Below are positions 22,021 through 37,486 of a DNA stretch of 64,000 nt, piece by piece. The translations under genes were made by a program, and so were the position numbers. A model generated the notes under the pieces. The model was not told the DNA's origin, ran no database searches, and worked only from the letters and a program-made list of their open reading frames with translations. Numbering within the stretch: position 1 is the first letter of the stretch; the number at the start of each line of letters is the position of its first letter. The stretch is from positions 434,001-498,000 of the forward strand of contig NC_014751.1 in assembly GCF_000183365.1 (NCBI RefSeq), written 5' to 3'. The stretch is from Mycoplasma leachii PG50. Lineage in GTDB: Bacteria > Bacillota_I > Bacilli_A > Mycoplasmatales > Mycoplasmataceae.

Positions 22021-23043
22021 ATGTTAACTAAAAGACAAGTTAAAATTTTACAAACTATTGTTGAAGAATTTATTAAAACTAATCAACCAGTTGGATCTAA
22101 AAGAATTTTAGAACTATTAGATATTAAAATATCTTCAGCAACAATTAGAAATGAATCAGCTATTTTAGAACATGAGGGTTATTTAGAAAAACAACATACT
22201 TCAAGTGGAAGAACTCCTTCAACTAAAGGTTATAGATATTATGTTGATAATATTATGAAATTAGATTCAGCTGATTATACTAGATTAAAAATTTATTTAA
22301 ACCAGTTATTAGATTTAAGAAAATATGATATTGATAAAACGATTAATTATGCTGGTGAAATTATTAGTGAATTAACTAAAATGACAGCAGTTATAATTAA
22401 AAAACAAAATATAAAAAATATAAAGTTAAAAAAAATTGAATTAATATTATTATCAGAATTTTTAGTAAGTGTATTATTTATTTTTTCTGATGGTGATGTG
22501 CAAAATAAAATGTTTAATTTAAAAGATATTTCTTTATCTGATTTAAAAATTGCTATTAAATTATTTTCAGATTTTTTAGTTGATGTTAAATTAGATGAAA
22601 TAGATCGATATTTAAATGATTTAAAACATCAATTATCCTTAAGTATTAAACAATATGATTATGTTTTAAATACATTTATAAATACTATTTTAGAATCAAA
22701 AAATGAACAAAAAGAAACTCATGGAATGAGATATATGTTAGAAAATCCTGAGTTTAATGATACTAATAAATTAAAAAATGCAGTTAAGTTAGTTGAACAA
22801 TTATCTCCTTTTGATTGATTTAATATTGCTTATGAATCTAGTAAAAATATGAATAAAATAGCAATTAAAATTGGTAATGAAATCGATCAAATAAATGATG
22901 ATATTTCAATGATTGCTACAGAATTAAAAATTGGTAATTCTTCTACTGTTTTAACTTTAGTTGGACCAAAAAGAGTAGATTATAACCAAGTAAACCAGTT
23001 AATGAACTTAATTATTGAAATTATTAATGCAAAGGAGAATTAA
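22021..23043 (+). CDS. hrcA: Heat-inducible transcription repressor HrcA
   Basis: 340 residues, standard length. N-terminal winged helix [19 protein letters not shown] with VGSKRI and [18 protein letters not shown], then the [16 protein letters not shown] signature, then the GAF-like dimer domain ending in [17 protein letters not shown]. Binds CIRCE upstream of clpB, giving autoregulation of its own operon. The start has no good Shine-Dalgarno and lies 4 nt after the clpB stop, so translation is probably coupled. Confidence 0.95.
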
Positions 23044-23044
23044 A

Positions 23045-23647
23045 ATGACTGAAGAATTAAAAAATAAAAAAAATAATAAAAACTATTATAGTCAAAATAA
23101 AAATAAAATTAAAGCTGAATTTCAAAAACCTCATGTTAAAAAAAATCAATATTTAAAGTTAAAAACAAAACTTGATACTGTTTTATTAGAAGTTCAAAAT
23201 TTAAAAGAGTTAAATGAAACTTTAAAAAAAGATATTGAATCTGAAAAACAATTTAATTTAGCTGAAATTAGTAATTTGACTAAAAAGTATAATCAAAAAG
23301 AATTAGAAATTAAAAAATATGGTGCTAGTAAATTAGCAAGAGACTTAATTCAACCTTTAGAAATTTTAAAAAAAGTTGTTAATGCTCCTAGTAATAATGA
23401 AGTAGTTCAAGCTTATGTTAAAGGGTTTGAAATGATTGTTAATCAAATAGATAACATTTTAGAATCACATCATATTAAAGCTATGAATGTTAAAGTTGGT
23501 GATATGTTTAATCCACATCTTCATGATGCTAATGAAGCAGTTGAATCAGATGAATATAAAACAAATCAAATTATTGGTGTTTTAAGTGATGGATATATGA
23601 TTCATGATAAAGTACTAGTTTATGCAATAGTTAAAGTTGCAAAATAA
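23045..23647 (+). CDS. grpE: Nucleotide exchange factor GrpE
   Basis: 200 residues. ATG at 23045 is preferred over an upstream ATG at 23015 that lies within hrcA, because AAAGGAG is placed 7 nt ahead. Asn/Lys-rich N-terminus, long coiled coil (about residues 40-105), then the C-terminal beta domain with [20 protein letters not shown] and [16 protein letters not shown], the GrpE signature. Releases ADP from DnaK. Starts 1 nt after the hrcA stop. Confidence 0.95.
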   Translation: MTEELKNKKNNKNYYSQNKNKIKAEFQKPHVKKNQYLKLKTKLDTVLLEVQNLKELNETLKKDIESEKQFNLAEISNLTKKYNQKELEIKKYGASKLARDLIQPLEILKKVVNAPSNNEVVQAYVKGFEMIVNQIDNILESHHIKAMNVKVGDMFNPHLHDANEAVESDEYKTNQIIGVLSDGYMIHDKVLVYAIVKVAK

Positions 23648-23666
23648 ATAAAACAATAATAAATAG

Positions 23667-25478
<1,812 letters not shown>

Positions 25479-25493
25479 TCACACTAAATATAT

Positions 25494-25517
25494 AAAAACT
25501 AACACTAGTTAGTTTTT
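25494..25517 (+). terminator. Perfect 10-bp hairpin between dnaK and dnaJ
   Basis: AAAAACTAAC (25494-25503), loop ACTA, GTTAGTTTTT (25508-25517), then G and a T run. It looks like an intrinsic terminator placed 15 nt after dnaK and 25 nt before dnaJ. It could be attenuating, giving less dnaJ than dnaK transcript. Confidence 0.7.
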
Positions 25518-25542
25518 GTTTTTATAGAAAAGAAGAGAGAAT

Positions 25543-26661
25543 ATGAAAAAAAAGGATTATTATGAAGTTTTAGGTGTATCAAAAACTGCTAGTGAACAAG
25601 AAATCAGACAAGCTTATAGAAAACTTGCAAAACAATATCATCCTGATTTAAATAAATCTCCTGATGCTCATGATAAAATGGTTGAAATTAATGAAGCAGC
25701 AGATGTATTATTAGATAAAGATAAAAGAAAACAATATGATCAATTTGGTCATCATGCCTTTGATAATTCATCTGGATTTTCTTCAAATTTTACTGATTTT
25801 GAAGATTTATTTTCTAACATGGGTTCTTCTGGATTTTCATCTTTTACTAATATATTTTCTGATTTTTTTGGATCTAATAAATCTGATTATCAAAGATCAA
25901 CTAAAGGACAAAGTGTCAGTATAGATATTTATTTAACATTTAAAGAACTTTTATTTGGTGTTGATAAAATAATTGAATTAGATTTATTAACAAATTGTAA
26001 TGTTTGTTTTGGAAGTGGTGCTGAGTCAAATAATGATATAAGCATTTGTAATAATTGTCATGGATCTGGAGAAGTTTTAATTCAAAAAAATATGGGATTT
26101 TTCCAATTTCAACAATCAGCTAAATGTAATGTATGTAATGGTGTTGGAAAAATTATTAAAAATAAGTGTAGAAACTGTAAAGGTAAGGGTAAATATTTAG
26201 AAAGAAAAAAAATTGAAATTAATATTCCAAAAGGAATTAGACCAAATCAACAAATTAAACTTTCTCAAAAAGGTCATGCTTCAACTAATAATGGAGTTAA
26301 TGGTGATTTAATTATTGATATTTATTTAAAAGAATCTAAGGTATTTGAAATTGTTAATAATAATGATATTTTAATGACTTATAATATTAGTTATTTAGAT
26401 TCAATTTTAGGAAATGAAATTATAATCAAAACTTTAGATGGTGATATTAAATATAAATTACCAAAATCAATTAATTCTAATGAAGTTATTATTATTAATA
26501 ACAAAGGATTGTATAAATCTATAAATAAAGATAAAAGAGGAGATTTAATAATCAAAGTAAATATTGTAGTTCCTAAAAGCTTAACTAAAAAAGAAAAAGA
26601 ATTAATTGAACAAATTTATGAACAAACTTCATTTAATCCAGAAAATAATATAAATCAATAA
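25543..26661 (+). CDS. dnaJ: Co-chaperone DnaJ (Hsp40, type I)
   Basis: 372 residues. J domain (residues 1-70) with YHPDLNK (HPD triad). A Gly/Phe/Ser-rich region follows (about 72-115). The zinc-binding region has four CxxCxGxG-type repeats: [24 protein letters not shown] and CRNCKGKG. C-terminal peptide-binding domains follow. Stimulates DnaK ATPase. SD AGAGAG just upstream of the ATG. Confidence 0.96.
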   Translation: MKKKDYYEVLGVSKTASEQEIRQAYRKLAKQYHPDLNKSPDAHDKMVEINEAADVLLDKDKRKQYDQFGHHAFDNSSGFSSNFTDFEDLFSNMGSSGFSSFTNIFSDFFGSNKSDYQRSTKGQSVSIDIYLTFKELLFGVDKIIELDLLTNCNVCFGSGAESNNDISICNNCHGSGEVLIQKNMGFFQFQQSAKCNVCNGVGKIIKNKCRNCKGKGKYLERKKIEINIPKGIRPNQQIKLSQKGHASTNNGVNGDLIIDIYLKESKVFEIVNNNDILMTYNISYLDSILGNEIIIKTLDGDIKYKLPKSINSNEVIIINNKGLYKSINKDKRGDLIIKVNIVVPKSLTKKEKELIEQIYEQTSFNPENNINQ

Positions 26662-26684
26662 GCAGATTAACTTCTGCTTTTTTA
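26661..26684 (+). terminator. Terminator of the heat-shock cluster
   Basis: AGCAGA / TCTGCT stem with loop TTAACT and a run of T, beginning on the dnaJ stop codon. Confidence 0.85.
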
Positions 26685-26774
26685 ATTAATGCTTTTGTTT
26701 ATTGATTGTAAAATTAGAAAAAATTGATAAAATATAAAAGTTGGTTAATTTAAAAAAATTATTCAATCAAAAAT

Positions 26775-26823
26775 AAGGATTCATTTTCCTAGTGCTCAAA
26801 TTAAATAAAAAGAGTGGAAAATG
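26775..26823 (+). promoter_or_regulatory. Structured 5' leader of rpsB
   Basis: The 200-nt gap before rpsB contains CATTTTCC (26782-26789) and its exact complement GGAAAATG (26816-26823), enclosing 26 nt. The hairpin ends 41 nt before the ATG. Ribosomal protein S2 often represses its own mRNA in bacteria, so an autoregulatory leader is likely, but I know no named motif matching this one. Confidence 0.45.
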
Positions 26824-26864
26824 TTCGAATTATTTTGAAGTTTAACAAATAAAGAAAGGTTATT

Positions 26865-27740
26865 ATGTCAAGAGAAATAACAAGAGAAGAATTATCTGCA
26901 GCTGGAGTTCAATATGGACACCAAACTAAAAGATGAAATCCTAAAATGAAATCTTATATTTATGGAGTAAAAAATAAAAATCACATTATTGATTTAGAAA
27001 AAACTATTACTCATTTAAATACAGCTCAAAAATTATTAGAATTTTTAGGAAGTAAACAACAAAAAATTTTATTTGTAGGAACTAAACGTTCTGGAAAAAA
27101 CGCTGTTAAAGAAGCTGCTTTAAGAAGTGGAAACTTCTATATTAATAATAGATGATTAGGTGGAACTTTAACTAATTTAAAAACTATTTTAATTAGAATT
27201 AAAGCTTTATGAGAGATTGAAGAAGAAGAAAAAAAAGGTCGTTTATCTTTAAGAACTAAAAAAGAACAAATTAAAATTTTAAAAGAAAAAGCTAAATTAG
27301 AAAAAGCACTTGGTGGAATTAAACAAATGCATAAATTACCAGCAGCTATTGTTGTTGTTGATCCAAAAGGTGATGAAATTGCAGTTAAAGAAGCAAAAAA
27401 ATTAAACATTCCTGTAATTGCTATTTGTGATACTAATGCTGATCCTGATATGGTAGATTATGTAATTCCTGGAAATGATGATTTACAAGAATCAGTAAAT
27501 TTAATTATTAATATTTTAGTTGAAGCATATGCTGAAGGTGCACAAATTAAAATGAACCCATCAGTATTAAGAACTGTTGCTCCAAAAAGAGAACCAAGAC
27601 AAATTAATAGACCAATAGTAACTAGTGAAAATCAAACTGAACAACAAGTTAGTGTAGCAAATGAAAATGTACAAATGAATAGTGAACCAACTGTTCAAGT
27701 AGTTGAAACTGAAAAACCAAGTGAACCAAAAGCTGAGTAA
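26865..27740 (+). CDS. rpsB: 30S ribosomal protein S2
   Basis: 291 residues, about 50 more than E. coli S2 (241), owing to a C-terminal Glu/Pro/Val/Gln tail after residue 245. Start [20 protein letters not shown] and [15 protein letters not shown] are the S2 signature; [24 protein letters not shown] is the second signature. SD AAAGAAAGG. Followed 11 nt later by tsf, the classic S2-EF-Ts pair. Confidence 0.97.
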
Positions 27741-27751
27741 GGAGAAAAAAT

Positions 27752-28639
27752 ATGGCAGTAGATGCAAAATTAATTAAAGAATTACGTGAAATCACTCAAG
27801 CAGGGATGATGGATTGTAAAAAAGCTTTAGAAGCAAGTGATAATAATATTGATAATGCAATTGTTTGACTAAGAGAAAATGGTTTAGCAAAAGCTGCTAA
27901 AAAAACTGATAGAGTTGCAGCTGAAGGAATCGTTTTAGCTAAAGAAAATGAACAAAAAATTGTAATTTTAGAAGTTAATTCAGAAACTGATTTTGTTGCA
28001 AAAAATGAAAAATTTTTAAATTTAGTTGATGAAGTTGCTAATGCATTATTAAATTCTCAAGTTTCAAATTTAAATGAAGGTTTACAAGTAAAAACTGATT
28101 CTGGATTAACTATTGAACAAAGTTTAATTTCAGCAACTGCTACAATTGGTGAAAAAATTGCTTTAAGAAGATTTGAATTAGTTAATAAAACATCTGGTAG
28201 TTCAGTAATTTATAATCATGCTAATAAAAGAGTTTCTACTTTATTAGTTTTTGATAACAAACTTGATTCAACTGATGCTTATAATGTTGCAATGCACGTT
28301 GCTGCAATGGCTCCAAAATACATTAATATGGATCAAATCCCTGAAGATTTTAAAAATGCAGAAATGCATATTATTAAAGAACAAGCTAAAGATGATGCTA
28401 AATTACAAGCAAAACCTGCAAATGTTTTAGAAAATATTTTAAAAGGAAAGTTATCAAAACGTTTAGCTGAAGTTAGTTTATTAGATCAATTATTTGTAAT
28501 TGATGAAAGTTTTAAAGTTGGAGATTTTCTAAAATCTAAACATGTTTCATTAGTTAAAATGATTAGATATGAAGTTGGAGAAGGAATTGAAAAAGTAGTA
28601 ACTAACTTTGCTGATGAAGTTGCTGCTCAATTAAAATAA
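27752..28639 (+). CDS. tsf: Elongation factor Ts
   Basis: 295 residues. Regenerates EF-Tu-GTP. N-terminal UBA-like domain with [16 protein letters not shown] and the TDFVAKN motif ([12 protein letters not shown]), central dimer-type domain, and C-terminal [28 protein letters not shown] 8 nt upstream, overlapping the rpsB stop. Confidence 0.97.
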
Positions 28640-28641
28640 CA

Positions 28642-29247
28642 ATGATTAGTTTTAATACAGAATATTTTGGAATTATTTCAGGTTTATTAGTTACTTTTGT
28701 TTTATTAATTAACTTGATGTTTAATTTCTATTTGTTTAAATTTAATAAAAAACAAGCATTAGTTACAAAGTATAATAAAATTTATTTTGTGGTCTTTTAT
28801 ATTCTTTCTTTTATTAGTTTAGCTTTAGCAATCATTAGTTTAATTTTATTTAATTTAAAAGATAAAATTTTTAGTCAAACTAGTACTGAAAATCAAAAAT
28901 TATATCCAACTATAATTTTAAATGTAATATCTTTTGTATTTTTAATTAGTAAAATTATTGTTTTATTTATCTTTTTACCTAAATTTGCTATTAAAATTAC
29001 TGAAAATGAAATTTTATATTTAGGTGAAAAAATTGATTTTCAAGCAATTACAAAAATTATTTTAGATAATGATTCTCAAGCTTTATATATTAATTACAAA
29101 CCAACTAAAAGAACATATAAAAGAATTAAATACTCAAATACTTGTTCATTTAAGCAGTTAATTTTAGATAATTCTAGAAATATTAAATTAGAAATTTCTA
29201 ATCAAAATGCTAATGAATATTTTAAAAAAATTAAAGAATTATCTTAG
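28642..29247 (+). CDS. Hypothetical membrane protein
   Basis: 201 residues. ATG begins 2 nt after the tsf stop, with no Shine-Dalgarno, so it is probably translated by coupling. Three membrane helices (about residues 8-32, 46-70 and 88-113) are followed by a soluble beta-rich tail of about 85 residues that includes ITENEILYLGEKIDFQAITK. The fold resembles small bacterial membrane proteins with a PH-like tail, but I cannot name a family. Position after rpsB-tsf looks incidental rather than functional. Confidence 0.75.
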   Translation: MISFNTEYFGIISGLLVTFVLLINLMFNFYLFKFNKKQALVTKYNKIYFVVFYILSFISLALAIISLILFNLKDKIFSQTSTENQKLYPTIILNVISFVFLISKIIVLFIFLPKFAIKITENEILYLGEKIDFQAITKIILDNDSQALYINYKPTKRTYKRIKYSNTCSFKQLILDNSRNIKLEISNQNANEYFKKIKELS

Positions 29248-29250
29248 AAT

Positions 29251-29280
29251 AAAGTATGATTTATGATCATACTTTTTTTA
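29251..29280 (+). terminator. Terminator after the rpsB-tsf operon
   Basis: AAGTATGAT / ATCATACTT stem with a short loop, then TTTTT, located just after the 28642-29247 gene. Confidence 0.85.
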
Positions 29281-29336
29281 TATACAACTTATTGACATTT
29301 TTTAAATCTTATAACAAAGAGTATTTAGGTTTTTTG

Positions 29337-29342
29337 TATAAT
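29337..29342 (+). promoter_or_regulatory. Probable -10 box for pyrH-frr-argS
   Basis: TATAAT 37 nt before the pyrH ATG. A TTGACA occurs at 29292-29297, but the distance is too great for a normal -35, so only the -10 is claimed. Confidence 0.45.
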
Positions 29343-29378
29343 TATAAAGAGTTATTTTGAAGTATTTTGAGGTGGAAA

Positions 29379-30092
29379 ATGAATTATAAATATAAAGTGG
29401 TACTTTTAAAATTAAGTGGTGAAGCTTTAAAAGGTGATGCTGAAGTTTATGATAAAAAATGTTTAGAAAACATCGCTAGTCAAATTATTCATCTTGTTAA
29501 AAACGGTTTAAAATTAGGAATTGTTATTGGAGGAGGAAATATTTGAAGAGGTAAATTAGGCGAAAATATTGGAATGGATGCTATAAATGCTGATTATATG
29601 GGGATGCTAGCAACAGTTATGAACGGATTAGCACTTGAAAGTACTATTACTAAAATGGGTTATGACAAAATTAAAGTTTATTCTTCACTACCAATTAAAA
29701 CAGTAACTGATGACTATAATTTTAAAAAAGCAAGAATTAAAATGAATGAAGGCTTTATTTCCATTTTTGTAGGTGGAACTGGTTATTCATATTTTACAAC
29801 TGATACTAATGCAACAATTAGGGCAATCGAAATTGGAGCAGAAGCAATTTTAATGGCAAAAAATGGTGTTAAAGGAGTTTATGACAAAGATCCAAAACAA
29901 CATAAAGACGCTAAATTTATAAAAAAAATCTCACACCAAGAAATAGTTGATAAACAATTAAGAATTATGGATTTAACTGCAGCTACTTTAGCAAAAGATG
30001 CTAACTTAAAGATTGAAGTTTTTGATATGAGTGGAGATAATAATATTATAAAAGTATTAGAAAATAAATTAGAATCAACAATTATAGAATAG
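29379..30092 (+). CDS. pyrH: UMP kinase
   Basis: 237 residues, hexameric bacterial UMPK of the amino-acid-kinase fold. LKLSGEAL at the N-terminus (phosphate binding), [11 protein letters not shown], the [10 protein letters not shown] region, [20 protein letters not shown] and [13 protein letters not shown] are the expected blocks. Converts UMP to UDP. SD GAGGTGG at 29369-29375. Followed by frr, the common bacterial pyrH-frr pair. Confidence 0.96.
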
Positions 30093-30102
30093 GAACAAAT
30101 TT

Positions 30103-30651
30103 ATGACTGATTTAATTTTAAAAAATGCTGAATTACAAATGAAAGAAACTATTGATGCATATGTAATACATTTAAGACAAATTAGAACTGGAAAAGCAAG
30201 TGGAGCTATTTTAGATAAAGTAATGGTAAATTATTATGGAAGTTTAATGCCATTAAACCAAATTTCTCAAATTACAACTCCTGAACCTAATTTAATTATT
30301 ATTAAACCATATGATAGAAATGTAATTACTGAAGCAGTTGGAGCTATTCATAAAGCTGATTTAGGATTAAACCCAGTAAGTGATGCTACTTTAATTAGAA
30401 TTCCAATAGCACCATTAACTGAAGATGTGAGAAAAAATTTAGTTAAAAAAGTTCATAAAGAATTAGAAGGTTATAAGATTAGAATTAGAAACATTAGAAG
30501 AGATGCTATTGATGAGATCAAAAAAATTGAAAACATCTCAAAAGATTTAATTAGTGATAACGAAGATAAAATCCAACAAATAACTGATAAATTTATTAAA
30601 CAATTAGATGATTTAACAAAAGAAAAAGAAAAAGAGTTGATGAAAATTTAA
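30103..30651 (+). CDS. frr: Ribosome recycling factor
   Basis: 182 residues, typical RRF length. [17 protein letters not shown] and the C-terminal [29 protein letters not shown] motif (in two overlapping parts) mark the three-helix bundle with its inserted beta domain. Splits the post-termination ribosome with EF-G. Starts 10 nt after pyrH; argS starts 1 nt after its stop. Confidence 0.96.
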   Translation: MTDLILKNAELQMKETIDAYVIHLRQIRTGKASGAILDKVMVNYYGSLMPLNQISQITTPEPNLIIIKPYDRNVITEAVGAIHKADLGLNPVSDATLIRIPIAPLTEDVRKNLVKKVHKELEGYKIRIRNIRRDAIDEIKKIENISKDLISDNEDKIQQITDKFIKQLDDLTKEKEKELMKI

Positions 30652-30652
30652 T

Positions 30653-32317
30653 ATGAATAGAACTATTATTGAAATGTTTTATGATGATTTAAAAAACATT
30701 TGTCAAAAATTTAATATATCAAAAGAACCAATCATTGAAATTAATAAAAATAATACTCCTGGTTTATTATCAAGTTCAATATGTTTGATTAGTAGTAAAC
30801 AAGTAAATAAAAAACCACTAGATCTAGCAAATGACTTTAAAGAACAATTATTATTAACAAATAATTATTCTAGTATACAAATAGCTAGTCCTGGGTTTTT
30901 AAATGTATTAGTTAAACCTGAAATTTTATCAAGTGTTATTAATAATGTTTTAAGTCTAAAGTCTAAATATGGAAATTTAGAAAAACAAAATAAAACCATT
31001 AATATTGAATATGTTTCAGCTAATCCTACTGGTTATTTACATGTTGGTCATGCTAGAAATGCTGTGATTGGTTCTGTGTTAGTTAACTTATTTAAAAAGG
31101 CTGGATATAAAGTACAAACTGAATATTATGTAAATGATGCTGGAAATCAGATCAATGTTTTAGCTGTAACTGTGTTTGTTCATTATTTACAAGCTTTAAA
31201 TATTGATGCTAAAAAACCAGAAAATTGTTATGCTGGTGATATGTATGATGATTTAGCAAAAATAATTATTAATAAATATAATGATCAATTTAAAGATATT
31301 AACTATACTGATAATAAAATTTTAGATGATTATGTACATTCATTATTTAAACAAATTTCAATTGATTATTTTTTAAAAATTATTAAACAACAATTAGCTG
31401 ATTTTAATGTAAAAATTAGACATTGATCTAGTGAACAAGAAGTTTATGATACTCATCAAATAGAAAAAGTTTTAAAACTATATAAATCTAAAGATGCTAC
31501 ATATTATAAAGATGGTGCTGTGTTTTTAAAAACTACTCAATTTGGTGATGATAAAGACCGTGTTTTAGTTAAATCAGATAAAACTTATACTTACATACTT
31601 CCAGATCTTGCTACTCATCATTTGAGAATTAAAAGAACTAAAGCAGATAAGTTAATTAATGTTTGAGGTGGAGATCATCATGGTTATATTAAAAGAATGC
31701 AAGCTGGTTTGGCATTACTAGGAAATGATCCAGATATTTTAGAAATTCAAATGGTTCAAATGGTAAGACTAATTAAAAATGGTAGTGAGTATAAAATGTC
31801 TAAAAGAAAAGGAACTGCTGTTTGATTAGTTGATATTTTAGAATTAGTTGGTGTTGATGCATTAAGATATATGCTAGCAAGTAAGTCTTCTAATTCACAT
31901 ATGGATTTAGATTTAGATTTGATTACTTTAAAAAATTCATCAAATCCTGTTTATTATGCTCAGTATGCTACAGCTAGATGTCATTCAATCTTAAATCAAG
32001 CTAAAACTAAAAAAATAACACCATTAGTTAAAGAGACTAATTTATTAAATAATCCTAAAGAAACTGAATTATTATTAGTATTAGATAATTTTAAAGAAGT
32101 CATTAAAAATAGTGCAAATAACCGTTCAACTCAGCAAATTTGCGATTATATTCAAAACATTTGTAAGATTTTTCATTCTTATTATGCAGAAATTAAAATT
32201 ATTGATGAAAATAATTTACAATTAACTAAGTTGAGATTAGGTTTTATAAAAGCTGTTTTACAAGTATTAAAAAATGCCTTTTTTATTATTGGAATTGAAC
32301 CAGTTATAGAAATGTAA
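30653..32317 (+). CDS. argS: Arginyl-tRNA synthetase
   Basis: 554 residues, class Ia synthetase. N-terminal Add-1 domain (residues 1-110), the HIGH motif variant HVGHARNA from residue 130 ([19 protein letters not shown]), the KMSKR loop from residue 381 (YKMSKRKGT), and a C-terminal helical anticodon-binding domain ending ARCHSILNQ... to VIEM. Several TGA Trp codons (VWGGDHHGY). No SD beyond the overlap with frr. Confidence 0.96.
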
Positions 32318-32346
32318 AAATTTTTTTAAAAAAATAGCAAAAAATA

Positions 32347-32375
32347 TTGCATATCTATTCTTGATTTTATATACT
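32347..32375 (+). promoter_or_regulatory. rRNA operon promoter
   Basis: TTGCAT (32347-32352), exactly 17 nt, then TATACT (32370-32375). The initially transcribed leader holds a hairpin GTTAAGAAG / CTTCTTAAC (about 32387-32408). It is the best consensus promoter in the gap between argS and 16S. Confidence 0.7.
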
Positions 32376-32410
32376 TATCATTGTGTGTTAAGAAGCTTAC
32401 TTCTTAACGA

Positions 32411-32436
32411 GACGATCTTTGAAAACTAAATAGAAT
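32411..32436 (+). other. 5' arm of the 16S rRNA processing stem
   Basis: The 26 bases at 32411-32436 are complementary at all but one position to 34086-34111, downstream of 16S. Paired, they bring both ends of 16S together as a long RNase III-type stem. The core reads CTTTGAAAACTAAATAG. Confidence 0.85.
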
Positions 32437-32529
32437 AATTATTGTACAAATCTTGTCAAAAGATTTATTTGAGTAATAAAAAACTTATAACAATAAAAAT
32501 AGTCAGAATCACTTTTATTTAACAAAAAT

Positions 32530-34056
<1,527 letters not shown>

Positions 34057-34130
34057 ATGGAGATATTTACATTACTGACTATTTAATTCTATTTAGTTTT
34101 CAGAGATCGTCACACATCTCTAAAAATATA

Positions 34131-34157
34131 GATTGTTCTTTGAAAACTGAATATTAG
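34131..34157 (+). other. 5' arm of the 23S rRNA processing stem
   Basis: 34131-34157 is complementary to 37221-37247 at 26 of 27 positions (core TTGTTCTTTGAAAACTGA). It encloses 23S. The 16S-23S spacer (34057-34284) holds the 3' arm of the 16S stem at 34086-34111 and no tRNA. Confidence 0.85.
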
Positions 34158-34284
34158 ATGAAATGCAATTTTCTGATTATAACAATATTTATAATTAGAT
34201 AATTATTACGATATTAAATTCGTAATGACATCAAAAACAATTAACTAAAATTAATTGAGTTACAAATTGCTAGAAAGATTTTCT

Positions 34285-37187
<2,903 letters not shown>

Positions 37188-37251
37188 TTAGAAAAAAGCA
37201 ATTTTAACTTACATTTCAAACTAATAATCAGTTTTCAAAGAACAATCAAAA

Positions 37252-37362
37252 ATCTGGTGGTTATAGCATAGAGGTCACACCTGTTCCCATGCCGAACACA
37301 GAAGTTAAGCTCTATTACGGTGAAGATATTACTTATGTGAGAAAATAGCAAGCTGCCAGTTT
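37252..37362 (+). rRNA. rrf: 5S ribosomal RNA
   Basis: About 110 nt. TCTGGTGGTTATAGCATAGA at the 5' end, CCTGTTCCCATGCCGAACAC in the conserved loop, and AGCTGCCAG at the 3' end pairing with the 5' end. Follows 23S by about 65 nt, as in other mycoplasmas. Confidence 0.95.
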
Positions 37363-37365
37363 TAT

Positions 37366-37392
37366 AAGAATCCTAGTGGTTCTTTTTTTTTA
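37366..37392 (+). terminator. Terminator of the rRNA operon
   Basis: AAGAATCC, loop TAGT, GGTTCTT (one bulged base), followed by a run of eight T, just after 5S. Confidence 0.8.
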
Positions 37393-37450
37393 TTTCTTTT
37401 TAAAATCACTAATCTTTTATTAATAATTTATATAGGTTAATCTCTTACTT

Positions 37451-37456
37451 TATAAT
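37451..37456 (+). promoter_or_regulatory. Probable -10 box of the FtsX-type permease gene
   Basis: TATAAT 30 nt before the ATG. No convincing -35 box at the right distance. Confidence 0.4.
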
Positions 37457-37486
37457 AATATTAGACTAAAAGAAAAGAGAAAATAA

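Noticed and set aside
23015..23045. Upstream ATG for grpE
   Set aside because: It lies inside hrcA without a ribosome site; the ATG at 23045 has AAAGGAG and begins the conserved protein.
29292..29320. TTGACA at 29292 as -35 of pyrH
   Set aside because: No -10 at 16-18 nt; the nearest good -10 (29337) is too far.
34057..34284. tRNA in the 16S-23S spacer
   Set aside because: The spacer holds only the processing stem arms and A+T-rich DNA.
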